Of a stretch of 49,581 nucleotides of DNA, positions 1 through 6,865 are shown one piece after another. The notes under the pieces were generated by a model that made no database searches, was not told where the DNA came from, and was given only the letters and a program-made list of their open reading frames with translations. A program made the translations under genes and the position numbers. Source of the stretch: a virus; IMG/VR virus record IMGVR_UViG_3300037242_000110, positions 1-49,581 of that record, one strand, 5' to 3'. Numbering within the stretch: position 1 is the stretch's first letter; each line of letters opens with the position of its first letter.

Positions 1-2
1 GC

Positions 3-455
3 AAAGGAGCTACCGGACCTACCGGCGTAGAAGGTCCAAAAGGGGCTACCGGACCAACCGGGTCAGAAGGCGTAAAAGGGTCAACAGGAGCTACCGGCGT
101 TGAGGGCGCAACTGGGACAGGCGGGGCGGCGGGCTCTACGGGCTCGACTGGTCCGGAAGGTAAAGCACCCGAACCGGGAACACCTGAAGCGAGCGTCTCC
201 CGAGAAACAGGTAAAGCGTATGAAAACACTTCCGGCGGGCCTCTCAACGTGTACCTAACATTCGTACTGAAACCAGAAAAATCCGTCGCCGAACTGCTCG
301 TTGAAGGCAAAGGGGTTTACAAAGTCAGTGAGACTCTTGTCGCAGGCTCAAAAACTATTTGGTGGCTTTTCCAGATCAAAAAAGCTGCTAAATGGGAAGT
401 GGTTCTCACCGAAGGTAAACTCGAATCACTATCCTCTGTCTACCAAGCCACATAA
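3..455 (+). CDS. Collagen-like tail fibre, C-terminal part (5' truncated by window edge)
   Basis: The frame that opens at base 3 has no start in the window. It reads about 50 residues of Gly-X-Y triplets rich in GAT, GPT and GVEG, then a non-repetitive tip of about 95 residues ending in a TAA at 453-455. Collagen-like stalks in phage fibres trimerise, and the globular tip usually binds the host; that role is inferred. The other end of the window carries a Gly-X-Y gene with nearly identical repeat DNA, so the two are probably one gene cut by the assembly. The glycosyltransferase follows after 28 bases. Confidence 0.8.
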   Translation, partial: KGATGPTGVEGPKGATGPTGSEGVKGSTGATGVEGATGTGGAAGSTGSTGPEGKAPEPGTPEASVSRETGKAYENTSGGPLNVYLTFVLKPEKSVAELLVEGKGVYKVSETLVAGSKTIWWLFQIKKAAKWEVVLTEGKLESLSSVYQAT

Positions 456-483
456 AAACGTCAACAGCTCAGGAGGCGACTAC

Positions 484-1509
484 GTGAATTTCCATGTAGT
501 GAGTCTGCCCCACACCGCGACTACCAGAAATTTCAGTTGGTGCGCCTACACGGAGAAGTGTAGGAAGTTCTCCACGATGATGACCAAGCGTGGGCACACG
601 GTATACCTGTACGCAGCGCGGGAGAACGACGCAGAGTGTGCAGAGCTGGTCCCCTGTGCCCCCCAACCCCGCAGCAACAAGGTGACGGAGCCTGTGTGGA
701 CGCAGGACTACTTCTCCAAGATGAACAACCGTGTAATCAAGGCAATGCGCAGTCGCCTCGATGAGCACGACTTCATCTGCCTCATCGGAGGTATCTGCCA
801 GCAGCCGATCGCTGAGGCTTTTCCTGCGCACACAGCGGTTGAGTTCGGTGTCGGCTACCAAGGCACGTTCGCCAAGTATAGGGTGTTTGAGTCCTACGCG
901 TGGATGCACGCGGTGTATGGGCACCAGCAAGGAGCGATGGGCGCCAACGGGCACTTCTATGACTGTGTGATCCCCAACTACTTCGAGGTCGACCAGTTCC
1001 CCGAAGGCAAAGGCGACGGTGGGTATCTCCTTTACGTCGGCCGATTGATCGAGCGTAAGGGGCTGCAGGTTGTGGTCGATACCGCCACGCGAGCGGACTT
1101 GCCGCTTGTGATCGCAGGCCAGGGCGAGCCGCCAGACTACGGAGAGTACGTCGGCGTGGTCGGCCCGGAGAGGCGCGCCGAGCTCATGGGCGGCGCTATT
1201 GCCCTCCTGTGCCCAACGCTGTATGTTGAGCCGTTCGGCGGCGTCAACGTCGAGGCACAGATATGCGGCACCCCTGCGATCTCAACGGATTGGGGAGCAT
1301 TCACGGAGACGGTCGAGCAGGGTGTCACAGGCTTTCGTTGTCGGACGCTAGATGAATTTGCTAAAGCTGCCATCAAAGCTTCCAAACTGAACCGTAAGAA
1401 GGTCCGTCAGCGTGCTATCGAGCTGTATTCTACTGACGCTGTAGCTATGCAGTATGAGGTGTATTTCAGGCGATTGTTGGCATTGTGGAATGACGGGTGG
1501 TACACATGA
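484..1509 (+). CDS. GT-B fold glycosyltransferase (GT4-like)
   Basis: The product of 341 residues transfers a sugar from an activated donor. Near residue 180 it has the LLYVGRLIERKGL segment that opens the C-terminal Rossmann domain of GT4 enzymes. Near 247 it has the E-x7-E motif (EPFGGVNVE), followed by CGTPAIST and GVTGF, which bind the nucleotide-sugar. The GTG start is chosen because AGGAGG lies just upstream; an ATG in the same frame at 301 would overlap the fibre gene. No membrane segment is seen, so it should act in the cytoplasm. Lying directly behind a threonine-rich collagen fibre, it may glycosylate that fibre; this is inference. DNA or host surface glycosylation are alternatives. 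Confidence 0.85.
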   Translation: MNFHVVSLPHTATTRNFSWCAYTEKCRKFSTMMTKRGHTVYLYAARENDAECAELVPCAPQPRSNKVTEPVWTQDYFSKMNNRVIKAMRSRLDEHDFICLIGGICQQPIAEAFPAHTAVEFGVGYQGTFAKYRVFESYAWMHAVYGHQQGAMGANGHFYDCVIPNYFEVDQFPEGKGDGGYLLYVGRLIERKGLQVVVDTATRADLPLVIAGQGEPPDYGEYVGVVGPERRAELMGGAIALLCPTLYVEPFGGVNVEAQICGTPAISTDWGAFTETVEQGVTGFRCRTLDEFAKAAIKASKLNRKKVRQRAIELYSTDAVAMQYEVYFRRLLALWNDGWYT

Positions 1510-1548
1510 TGCGACCTTCTCTCGTGCATAATCGCAGGACTAACCGTA

Positions 1549-1558
1549 GGGGGGGGGG
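1549..1558 (+). repeat. Run of ten G in a ribosome-binding site
   Basis: Ten consecutive G residues lie immediately before CGG and the ATG at 1562, where the Shine-Dalgarno sequence would be. A run of this length can change by slippage, which would alter ribosome binding. It is also a common place for sequencing error. Confidence 0.8.
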
Positions 1559-1561
1559 CGG

Positions 1562-2002
1562 ATGGCTGATGAGCACATAGAGGTTGGACGGTCCACGAAC
1601 GGCAGAGAGCTAGCGCGCGATATTGTCACGCTGCGCGACTACGTAGACACGATGTTCGCCGAGAAGGAGAAGGCGCTCCAGGCTGCGTTGCTGGCGGCGG
1701 AGAAGGCCGTCACTGCAGCCCTCGCCGCGTCGGACAAGGCAATAAATAAGGCTGAGGTCAACGCAGAGAAGTGGCGGGAATCAGCGAACGAGTGGCGTGG
1801 GGCGATGAGCGACAGGGACCGGGAGTTGCCCTCGCGCAGGGAGGTCGGGACGGAATTCTCTGCAATGAGGTCCGAGCTCAAAACGCTCAGCACCTATATG
1901 TCCATGAATAAGGGCGGGAGTGCGCTTGTGGATCGGGCGTGGGCGACTGTGGCAACCGTTGCCGCTGTCGTTATGGCCATCGTTCTTATCCTCCACGGTT
2001 GA
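1562..2002 (+). CDS. Coiled-coil protein with C-terminal membrane anchor
   Basis: The 146-residue protein has a long Ala/Lys/Glu-rich amphipathic helix (about 30-110) and one hydrophobic segment at about 121-145, ending in LILHG. It lies between the fibre/glycosyltransferase genes and the endolysin, and its stop codon overlaps the start of the next gene (TGATG). Position and architecture fit a lysis accessory protein such as a holin-like or antiholin-like membrane protein, but no family is recognised. The G10 tract just upstream is the only plausible ribosome-binding site. Confidence 0.75.
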   Translation: MADEHIEVGRSTNGRELARDIVTLRDYVDTMFAEKEKALQAALLAAEKAVTAALAASDKAINKAEVNAEKWRESANEWRGAMSDRDRELPSRREVGTEFSAMRSELKTLSTYMSMNKGGSALVDRAWATVATVAAVVMAIVLILHG

Positions 2003-2361
2003 TGTCCCTTATACCTGGCATCGACCGACTGACCGCTACGCTGGATGCGCAGAACATCGCAACCGCGCAGCACCGCGAATGGGAGGGAAAGACCCTACAC
2101 GACATCACGACAAGGATCAAGGAGACACGAGCTTTCGCTGAGGAGACCAACGGCAAGATCAACCAAGCTGCTATTGATATTGCAGTCATTCAGGAGGCTG
2201 AACGTCAAGCAGCAATTATCCAAGCAGCCAAGCTCAAGGCTGAAGAGGACGCCAAGAACCGTAAGGTATCGTGGCAGCAGGGGATTGTGTTCGCGATATC
2301 CGGAGCCGCTATGACCGGTGTTCTAGGGACTCTCGGTTTGTGGCTGGCCCACGTTCTATAA
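2002..2361 (+). CDS. Second coiled-coil/membrane protein, lysis cassette
   Basis: The 119-residue product starts at the ATG overlapping the previous stop codon; a more upstream ATG at 1939 lies inside the previous gene and is not used here. A charged helix (about 20-90) rich in Ala, Glu, Lys and Gln leads to a C-terminal membrane segment (about 94-118, Gly/Ala/Leu-rich). The same plan as its upstream neighbour suggests they work as a pair in the cell membrane before lysis. Function is inferred from position only. Confidence 0.75.
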   Translation: MSLIPGIDRLTATLDAQNIATAQHREWEGKTLHDITTRIKETRAFAEETNGKINQAAIDIAVIQEAERQAAIIQAAKLKAEEDAKNRKVSWQQGIVFAISGAAMTGVLGTLGLWLAHVL

Positions 2362-2382
2362 AGTGTAACTAGGAGGTGAAAC

Positions 2383-2997
2383 ATGTCAGTGCTTATCTCA
2401 AAGAGTCCAAGACTCCCTGAGGATCTGGCGATTGCCGAGTCGCTCACAGGCAAGGTCCAGACTCTTTCTACCGCCAGCCTGTCCAATTGGCAGTGGCGGG
2501 CAGCGAACCTCATCAGCGCCTACGACGTGGAGAACGCAGAGGCGATCGTCCTCGCGCAGTCGACCGGCACACAGCGACCGCAGTTGTCACAGTGCCTAGC
2601 GATGGTTGAGAACGAGTCGGCCGGACGTAATATCTTCGGTGAGGAAGGCACAGCCTGCCCGTCGGAGTGGTATGAGGGCTACGTCAATGAGCCCCGCTAT
2701 GTCGTCTATCGTGACCGTCGTGACGCAGGCGATTCACCGGACGGTGTAGGTCCGACGCAGATCACGGACGCTGCCCTGCAGATCGAGGCGCAGCGGCTTG
2801 GGGGGTGCTGGAATGCGCAGTACGACTGTGATGTTGGTTTTCACTTCCTGCACGAATTGATGGTGGTCTACGGCACAGCGGACGGATACATGCACTACAA
2901 CGGATCGGGACCCGCCGCAGAAGACTACCGTGACAAAGCGCTTATTTGGGAACGTGTGTGGCACGGTCGCTTTGTTGCACACGGTCTAGCTAACTAA
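2383..2997 (+). CDS. Endolysin, lysozyme-like/transglycosylase fold
   Basis: The 204-residue product has the signature of lysozyme-superfamily muralytic enzymes: a glutamate in ENESAGRNIFG (E78 is the likely catalytic acid), then GVGPTQIT at about 121-128, and YNGSGPAAEDY near the C-terminus, which matches the YNGG-x-Y segment of lytic transglycosylases. No signal peptide is visible, so export would rely on a holin. AGGAGGTGAAAC precedes the ATG. The holin candidate follows 16 bases downstream. The N-terminal 50 residues are not recognised and may bind the wall. Confidence 0.8.
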   Translation: MSVLISKSPRLPEDLAIAESLTGKVQTLSTASLSNWQWRAANLISAYDVENAEAIVLAQSTGTQRPQLSQCLAMVENESAGRNIFGEEGTACPSEWYEGYVNEPRYVVYRDRRDAGDSPDGVGPTQITDAALQIEAQRLGGCWNAQYDCDVGFHFLHELMVVYGTADGYMHYNGSGPAAEDYRDKALIWERVWHGRFVAHGLAN

Positions 2998-3013
2998 CGA
3001 GGAGGAACAAGAA

Positions 3014-3223
3014 ATGCCACTTTCATCCATCGAGGCTGCAGGAGCAGCCCTAGTTGTAGGTGTAGGCAACGCTGCCGTTGCGCTTGGCGTGATTGGCGTC
3101 GAACGGGCCACCGTGCTTGAGACCGCGATCGTCGGCGCGATCTCTGCGGTGTTCCTGCTGGCGAACTCGATCATCCACCACGGGGCCACAGTTGCTGCCG
3201 GCAAGGACGTGAGTCACCCCTGA
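3014..3223 (+). CDS. Holin candidate, two membrane segments
   Basis: This 69-residue protein has two hydrophobic stretches (about 8-28 and 33-56) with a short charged turn (VERAT) and a polar, His/Lys-containing tail. That is the usual plan of small phage holins, which open the membrane to release endolysin. It follows the endolysin, with GAGGAGGAAC before the ATG, and is the last gene before a terminator. No sequence family is recognised, so the call rests on topology and position. Confidence 0.65.
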   Translation: MPLSSIEAAGAALVVGVGNAAVALGVIGVERATVLETAIVGAISAVFLLANSIIHHGATVAAGKDVSHP

Positions 3224-3271
3224 CTTCTAGCCGGGTTTTCGTTCGCCTCCTACCGGCTCTGGAGGCACTGC

Positions 3272-3293
3272 GGGCGCTCCTTCGGGGGTGCCC
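3272..3293 (+). terminator. Rho-independent terminator with UUCG loop
   Basis: GGGCGCTCC, TTCG, GGGGTGCCC forms a 9-bp stem (two G-T pairs) capped by a stable UUCG tetraloop, followed by GTTTGTG. It ends the rightward fibre-lysis transcript just before the convergent leftward genes. Confidence 0.7.
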
Positions 3294-3333
3294 GTTTGTG
3301 CATCTAGAACAGACGTCCAGACGGTGCGTGAGG

Positions 3334-3621
3334 CTACTTGACCCGTGAGGGTAGCTGCCGCTCGATCGCTCGCCGCTGCGCCCCTGTGAGCTCGGACATG
3401 AGCAGGTGTGGCCACACGTATGCGCGCTCGAACACCTGCCGGGCGCCCTCGCGGCCGAGACCGCGCGCGGAGATACAGACGTCGTACACCTCAGCCTCGC
3501 GCAGGCAGAGCATCTGCTTGTTGGACCGCAGCAGAGCCCGCAGCGAGACGATCCCCGCTGCGAGCCCCAGGAACGTGTTCGCACGCTCCGTGCGGATCCT
3601 ACGCGCGTGCTCGATGCTCAC
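3334..3621 (-). CDS. Hypothetical protein, last gene of leftward replication operon
   Basis: The 95-residue, Arg/Leu-rich product is predicted to be largely helical and has no motif I recognise. Its start lies inside the end of the VRR-NUC gene (23-base overlap), which suggests translational coupling and a role in the same pathway. It ends close to the convergent terminator. Confidence 0.6.
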   Translation of the reverse strand: MSIEHARRIRTERANTFLGLAAGIVSLRALLRSNKQMLCLREAEVYDVCISARGLGREGARQVFERAYVWPHLLMSELTGAQRRAIERQLPSRVK

Positions 3622-3979
3622 AGCGCAGCTTCGCTTGTATTGCCAGACGTTCGACGGTCTGCGTGCTGCTGCGGTAGCCGAAGCCCCAGCGCGACGCCTG
3701 ATCGACGCAGTCGAGCACGTGGTCGACCTGCCGTACGCTCGTGAGCATCAACGCCACAGCGCCAGCGTTGCGGAGATCCTTGAGCGTCTGTGCCTGCAAC
3801 TCCGTGAGTGTTTTCTCTTTGCCTGGGAGCTTGACCTCGATCGCGAGCATGACGCCGCGGTAGACCCCTACATTGTCGGGCCAGCCGGCACCGTAGGGGC
3901 CTCCCGCTACCTTGCGCATCCAGCCGCCGCGCTCGCGTACGCGCTTGGCCATCTTGGCGGATAGTGCATTCTCACGCAT
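3599..3979 (-). CDS. VRR-NUC domain nuclease
   Basis: The 126-residue protein matches the compact VRR-NUC fold of the PD-(D/E)XK superfamily. After a basic N-terminus it has GGWMRKVAGGPYGAGWPDN, where the Asp is the first metal ligand, then the core IEVKLPG (E-x-K), then TELQAQTLKDLRNAGAVALMLTS. Phage-encoded members of this family are thought to act on branched or structured DNA in recombination and repair. It sits downstream of the Sak4-like ATPase and the acidic-tailed protein, which supports a recombination role. Confidence 0.85.
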   Translation of the reverse strand: MRENALSAKMAKRVRERGGWMRKVAGGPYGAGWPDNVGVYRGVMLAIEVKLPGKEKTLTELQAQTLKDLRNAGAVALMLTSVRQVDHVLDCVDQASRWGFGYRSSTQTVERLAIQAKLRCEHRARA

Positions 3980-3984
3980 GCTGG

Positions 3985-4620
3985 CTACTCGAAGTCGTCA
4001 AGATCCAAGTCGTCATCATCGTCCTCGTCGTCATCGTCTGAACGTGGACGTTTGCGTTTCGACGATTTACGCAAGGACGTTCTTTTACGTTGTTTGGCAG
4101 TCGGCTCGTCGTCCTCTTCATCCTCGTCGTCCGTGTCGTCTAGGTCATCCTCTTCCCCGTCTTCGTCGTCTTCATCGAGATCGTCATCGTCGTCATCCTC
4201 GCTCTCGGCGTCTTCAAGCGAGATGAACCCGCCTTGGAACTTGACGACGCTCTTTGTGTCGTAGCCGTCCTGTTCGTCATCGACCAAGTTGACGGCGATC
4301 TCTTCACCCGAGACAGCTTGGCCGATCTTGCGAATGTCGATGCGTCCTTGGGGCACTTTCTTACCGCACGCTTCGAGAATTTCACGTAGGCGGTGGTACG
4401 CCTTCGGCGACAACCACAGGCGCTCGGTCATTTTCTTCTTCTTGTCACTCGGGCCGAGCAACGTCAGAGGTACAGCCAGCCCCAGGCTGCCCTTCTGGCT
4501 TGAGCGCACAGGCTTGCATTTACCTATACGAGCCCTGCGGATGCCGGGTTTGACGCGCAGCCCGCCTTCGGGCTTCTCTTCTTTGCGGAAGTCAATTATA
4601 TAATCGGTACTCTCAGCCAT
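3985..4620 (-). CDS. Acidic-tailed protein, probable ssDNA-binding protein
   Basis: Residues 1-130 form a mixed region (GGLRVKPGIRRARIGKC onward, with LWLSPKAYHRLREIL). Residues about 135-211 are an almost unbroken Asp/Glu run with one basic patch (KQRKRTSLRKSSKRKRPR), ending DLDLDDFE. An acidic tail with terminal Phe-Glu resembles single-strand-binding proteins, whose tails dock partner proteins. Overlap by 8 bases with the Sak4-like ATPase matches the common phage pairing of that ATPase with a small ssDNA-binding partner. The family is not certain. Confidence 0.65.
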   Translation of the reverse strand: MAESTDYIIDFRKEEKPEGGLRVKPGIRRARIGKCKPVRSSQKGSLGLAVPLTLLGPSDKKKKMTERLWLSPKAYHRLREILEACGKKVPQGRIDIRKIGQAVSGEEIAVNLVDDEQDGYDTKSVVKFQGGFISLEDAESEDDDDDDLDEDDEDGEEDDLDDTDDEDEEDDEPTAKQRKRTSLRKSSKRKRPRSDDDDEDDDDDLDLDDFE

Positions 4621-5365
4621 CTGTACTTCTCCTGTTCCACGCCCTAATTATGCCGGGCATTGTTGGGTTTCGTGTAACTGCTCTGAGCTCGTTAGTGCGG
4701 TCCTTCGTCTTGTACAGCTTGCTGTCACCGGTGAAAAGCTCGTCTGTCCACTTTCCATTTACACGCTTGCGACGTGTGTAGCCAATGATGCCTACGATGT
4801 CACAGGCGGCTCCACGGGCCTGCTCGGGAAGATCGGCGGTGACTTCGGTGACTTCGTTGTCCTCGTTCTTCACCTTGCGTTCCTGTGCCACGAAGATGAC
4901 GTGCATGGGCAGGTTGCGGAAGGCGAAAAGCATCGCCTCGGTCAGCTTGCCTGCGCGGCCGTAGATTTGCTGTGTGGGTTGAGATTTCTCGCGTGTAGGG
5001 TCGCGTGCCTCTGCCTCTTGCATGACCTTCTCCATCGCTGCGGCGTGCATCATCGTCACAGTGTCGATCGCTACCGTCTTGTACGGGTGATTGCCTGACT
5101 TCAGGTACCAGTAAGCAAGCCCGATCTCGTCGAAGCTGGAAACCTCCCGCTTGTGCGCGTGACTGCCAACGGTTGATCGTGTGCCCTTCTCGCGCACGTC
5201 GATGATGAGCACCTTTGGCGCCGACGCAGCGAAACGCGTCTTGCCTGTGCCATTGTCACCGTAGACGAGGATCTTCGCCCACGGATCAAGCTTGTCCACT
5301 GACTGGATTCCCTGTGCGAAGCGCTCGATCGTCTCGGAGGATGGTTGTGTGCGTGGCCTAACCAT
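4613..5365 (-). CDS. Sak4-like RecA-fold ATPase (single-strand annealing/recombination)
   Basis: The 250-residue protein has a Walker A motif VYGDNGTGKTRF at about 34-45, a Walker B-like strand TVAIDTVT near 98, and a sensor-like strand HVIFVAQE. It is short and lacks an N-terminal helicase region, as in Sak4/AAA_24 recombinases, which help anneal or exchange DNA strands. Neighbours fit: an acidic-tailed protein downstream and a Cas4-like nuclease upstream. Overlap of 8 bases at its 3' end implies coupling. Confidence 0.8.
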   Translation of the reverse strand: MVRPRTQPSSETIERFAQGIQSVDKLDPWAKILVYGDNGTGKTRFAASAPKVLIIDVREKGTRSTVGSHAHKREVSSFDEIGLAYWYLKSGNHPYKTVAIDTVTMMHAAAMEKVMQEAEARDPTREKSQPTQQIYGRAGKLTEAMLFAFRNLPMHVIFVAQERKVKNEDNEVTEVTADLPEQARGAACDIVGIIGYTRRKRVNGKWTDELFTGDSKLYKTKDRTNELRAVTRNPTMPGIIRAWNRRSTDG

Positions 5366-5392
5366 TGTGCATCGAAAAGGTAGTCATGCTTG

Positions 5393-6400
5393 TTACTTGC
5401 CTCCAGTCAGGATCTGCATGTGTGTGTCCTCCAGGTCTTTCTCTCGGCTGACGGTTGTAAATTGCAGGCGGGTGATCTCATCAACCTTGCCGCCTTGCAT
5501 CTCAACGATACACGGGTGAACGTACTCGCAGTCCCATTCACACTTCTTGTCAACTGTTCGAGGGAAATAGTTACGCTCCGTTGCATCCTTGATTTCTTGG
5601 GACGTCATCATCATCTCCCGCATCGTCTGCTGCACAGTGGGCTTGTCGCGCGGCATACGGGTACGACGGAACCAGCGTTCGGTCTGTTGGTTCAAGTGGC
5701 GTATCATTACACCGTAGTCACGCGGGTTGAGGTCGTGCCGGCGAATCTCGCGGTAGTAAGTGTGAACGTCACACCGGATGTCTTTGCGCTGCTCCAAGCT
5801 GCCGCTCTGCAACACCTTCGGCAGCGTAGGCGTTGCTGTGCAAATCTCATCGAACATGACACCGCGGATCTTCTTGTAACCAATTTGAGCAGCGGCCCAC
5901 ACGTACTTGGCTAGCTGTGAGTCGAGCAGCATGAAGTTGTCACTCATCAGGTTGGTCACGCTCTTGTAATCGACCAGCCATATCCCTCCGTCGTCCTCTT
6001 CTGTGACCTTGTCGATAATGAAGTTGAATTGATCACCGTTGGGCAGGTCGACCGTCTCGTCAAGCTCCGTGTCAAGTGTGCGCCAGTGTGCATCCTCGTC
6101 TTTGTAGTGCGCAAGGTAGTTTTTCATTAGGCGCGCGCACTCGGCAGGCAGGTCGCCATATTCCTCGCGCTCCTCAAAAAGCAGGTTGTTGAATTCGAGA
6201 GTAAGGTCACGGTGACGCTGTCGCCAGTCGTGTTCGCCGTCGTAGTGAACCATCAACAACTCGTGCAGCCATGAGCCCTTCTTGAGTTGGATCGCTATGC
6301 GCTTCTTCCTCAGTTTTTCAACGTACCGGAACTTGTACTTGCGTGGGCAGCGGCGGTAACACGCACACTTGGAATTCGACAATCGGAGTGAGTCAGACAT
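5393..6400 (-). CDS. PD-(D/E)XK nuclease, Cas4/RecB-like with Fe-S cysteines
   Basis: The 335-residue product begins LRLSNSKCACYRRCPRKYKFRY, the usual opening of Cas4/AddB-type nucleases. In the middle it has FNFIIDKVTEEDDGG and IWLVDYKS, which supply the metal-binding Asp and the D-x-K core (about 130-145), then a Gln-x3-Tyr helix (SQLAKYVWAA). Near the C-terminus CEWDCEYVHPC gives three cysteines which, with the N-terminal ones, should hold an iron-sulfur cluster. Such enzymes resect DNA ends for recombination, consistent with the adjacent Sak4-like gene. Confidence 0.85.
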   Translation of the reverse strand: MSDSLRLSNSKCACYRRCPRKYKFRYVEKLRKKRIAIQLKKGSWLHELLMVHYDGEHDWRQRHRDLTLEFNNLLFEEREEYGDLPAECARLMKNYLAHYKDEDAHWRTLDTELDETVDLPNGDQFNFIIDKVTEEDDGGIWLVDYKSVTNLMSDNFMLLDSQLAKYVWAAAQIGYKKIRGVMFDEICTATPTLPKVLQSGSLEQRKDIRCDVHTYYREIRRHDLNPRDYGVMIRHLNQQTERWFRRTRMPRDKPTVQQTMREMMMTSQEIKDATERNYFPRTVDKKCEWDCEYVHPCIVEMQGGKVDEITRLQFTTVSREKDLEDTHMQILTGGK

Positions 6401-6635
6401 TTGTGAGAACCTTACCCGCGAGGCGCTCTAGAACTCTTCCAACTCGCTCCAGTTGGCCAACGCACGCAACCAGCGCATGAAGGTCGGCGGATGTGTATAC
6501 TTCTTGGCAGGGATCCTCGCTACGGATGCTAATGACTCGGATTAGCTCTTGTATCTTGTCTGCATATTCGTCAAGCTGGCAAGACTCCTCCGTTATACTT
6601 TCCAGGTGGATTCGGTCTGCCCGTGATGTTTTCAC
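6393..6635 (-). CDS. Hypothetical helical protein
   Basis: This 80-residue protein is mainly helical, with leucine/valine spacing suited to a coiled coil (ISIRSEDPC, LVACVGQLERVGRVLERL). It overlaps the nuclease gene by 8 bases and the upstream gene by 4. No domain is recognised. Its place between the polymerase and nuclease suggests an accessory role in replication. Confidence 0.6.
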   Translation of the reverse strand: MKTSRADRIHLESITEESCQLDEYADKIQELIRVISIRSEDPCQEVYTSADLHALVACVGQLERVGRVLERLAGKVLTNV

Positions 6636-6865
6636 GACAACTGCTCCATGTTGTTAGCGACGCGCCTGGCCACCTGTGCGGCACGTAGACACAATTCCTC
6701 CGCTATGAGTACAAGGGCTTTCTCCTTACCTGCCACAACATCCTGGTTGCGCGCGTCTTGAACGTTACCGATAACTTCCTCAAGTTCGTGCGCCGACCGT
6801 TGCAGGCTGCGTGCCACCAGCTTGCGATCCGCGATAGTTTCTTGGCGTGTCCTTTTCATTTCCAC
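6632..6865 (-). CDS. Hypothetical helical protein
   Basis: The 77-residue protein has a basic N-terminus (MEMKRTRQETIADRK) followed by two amphipathic helices. Its start overlaps the end of the polymerase gene by 10 bases, so translation is probably coupled. No family is recognised. It resembles the next gene in size and helical content but not clearly in sequence. Confidence 0.6.
   Translation of the reverse strand: MEMKRTRQETIADRKLVARSLQRSAHELEEVIGNVQDARNQDVVAGKEKALVLIAEELCLRAAQVARRVANNMEQLS

Noticed and set aside
40-160. Regular short repeats resembling a CRISPR-like array
   Set aside because: They are 9-base Gly-X-Y codon repeats in an open frame, without equal spacers.
469-954. Minus-strand frame of 161 codons over the glycosyltransferase
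   Set aside because: Mirror of a well-supported gene; composition is unbalanced and it has no ribosome-binding site.
1506-1580. 24-codon frame starting in an ATGA overlap after the glycosyltransferase
   Set aside because: It reads through the G10 run as Arg/Gly and overlaps the next gene start; no sign that it is translated.
4000-4220. Low-complexity GTCGTCATC repeats (also at 12660-13020)
   Set aside because: They are codons for Asp/Glu runs in two leftward genes, not non-coding satellites.
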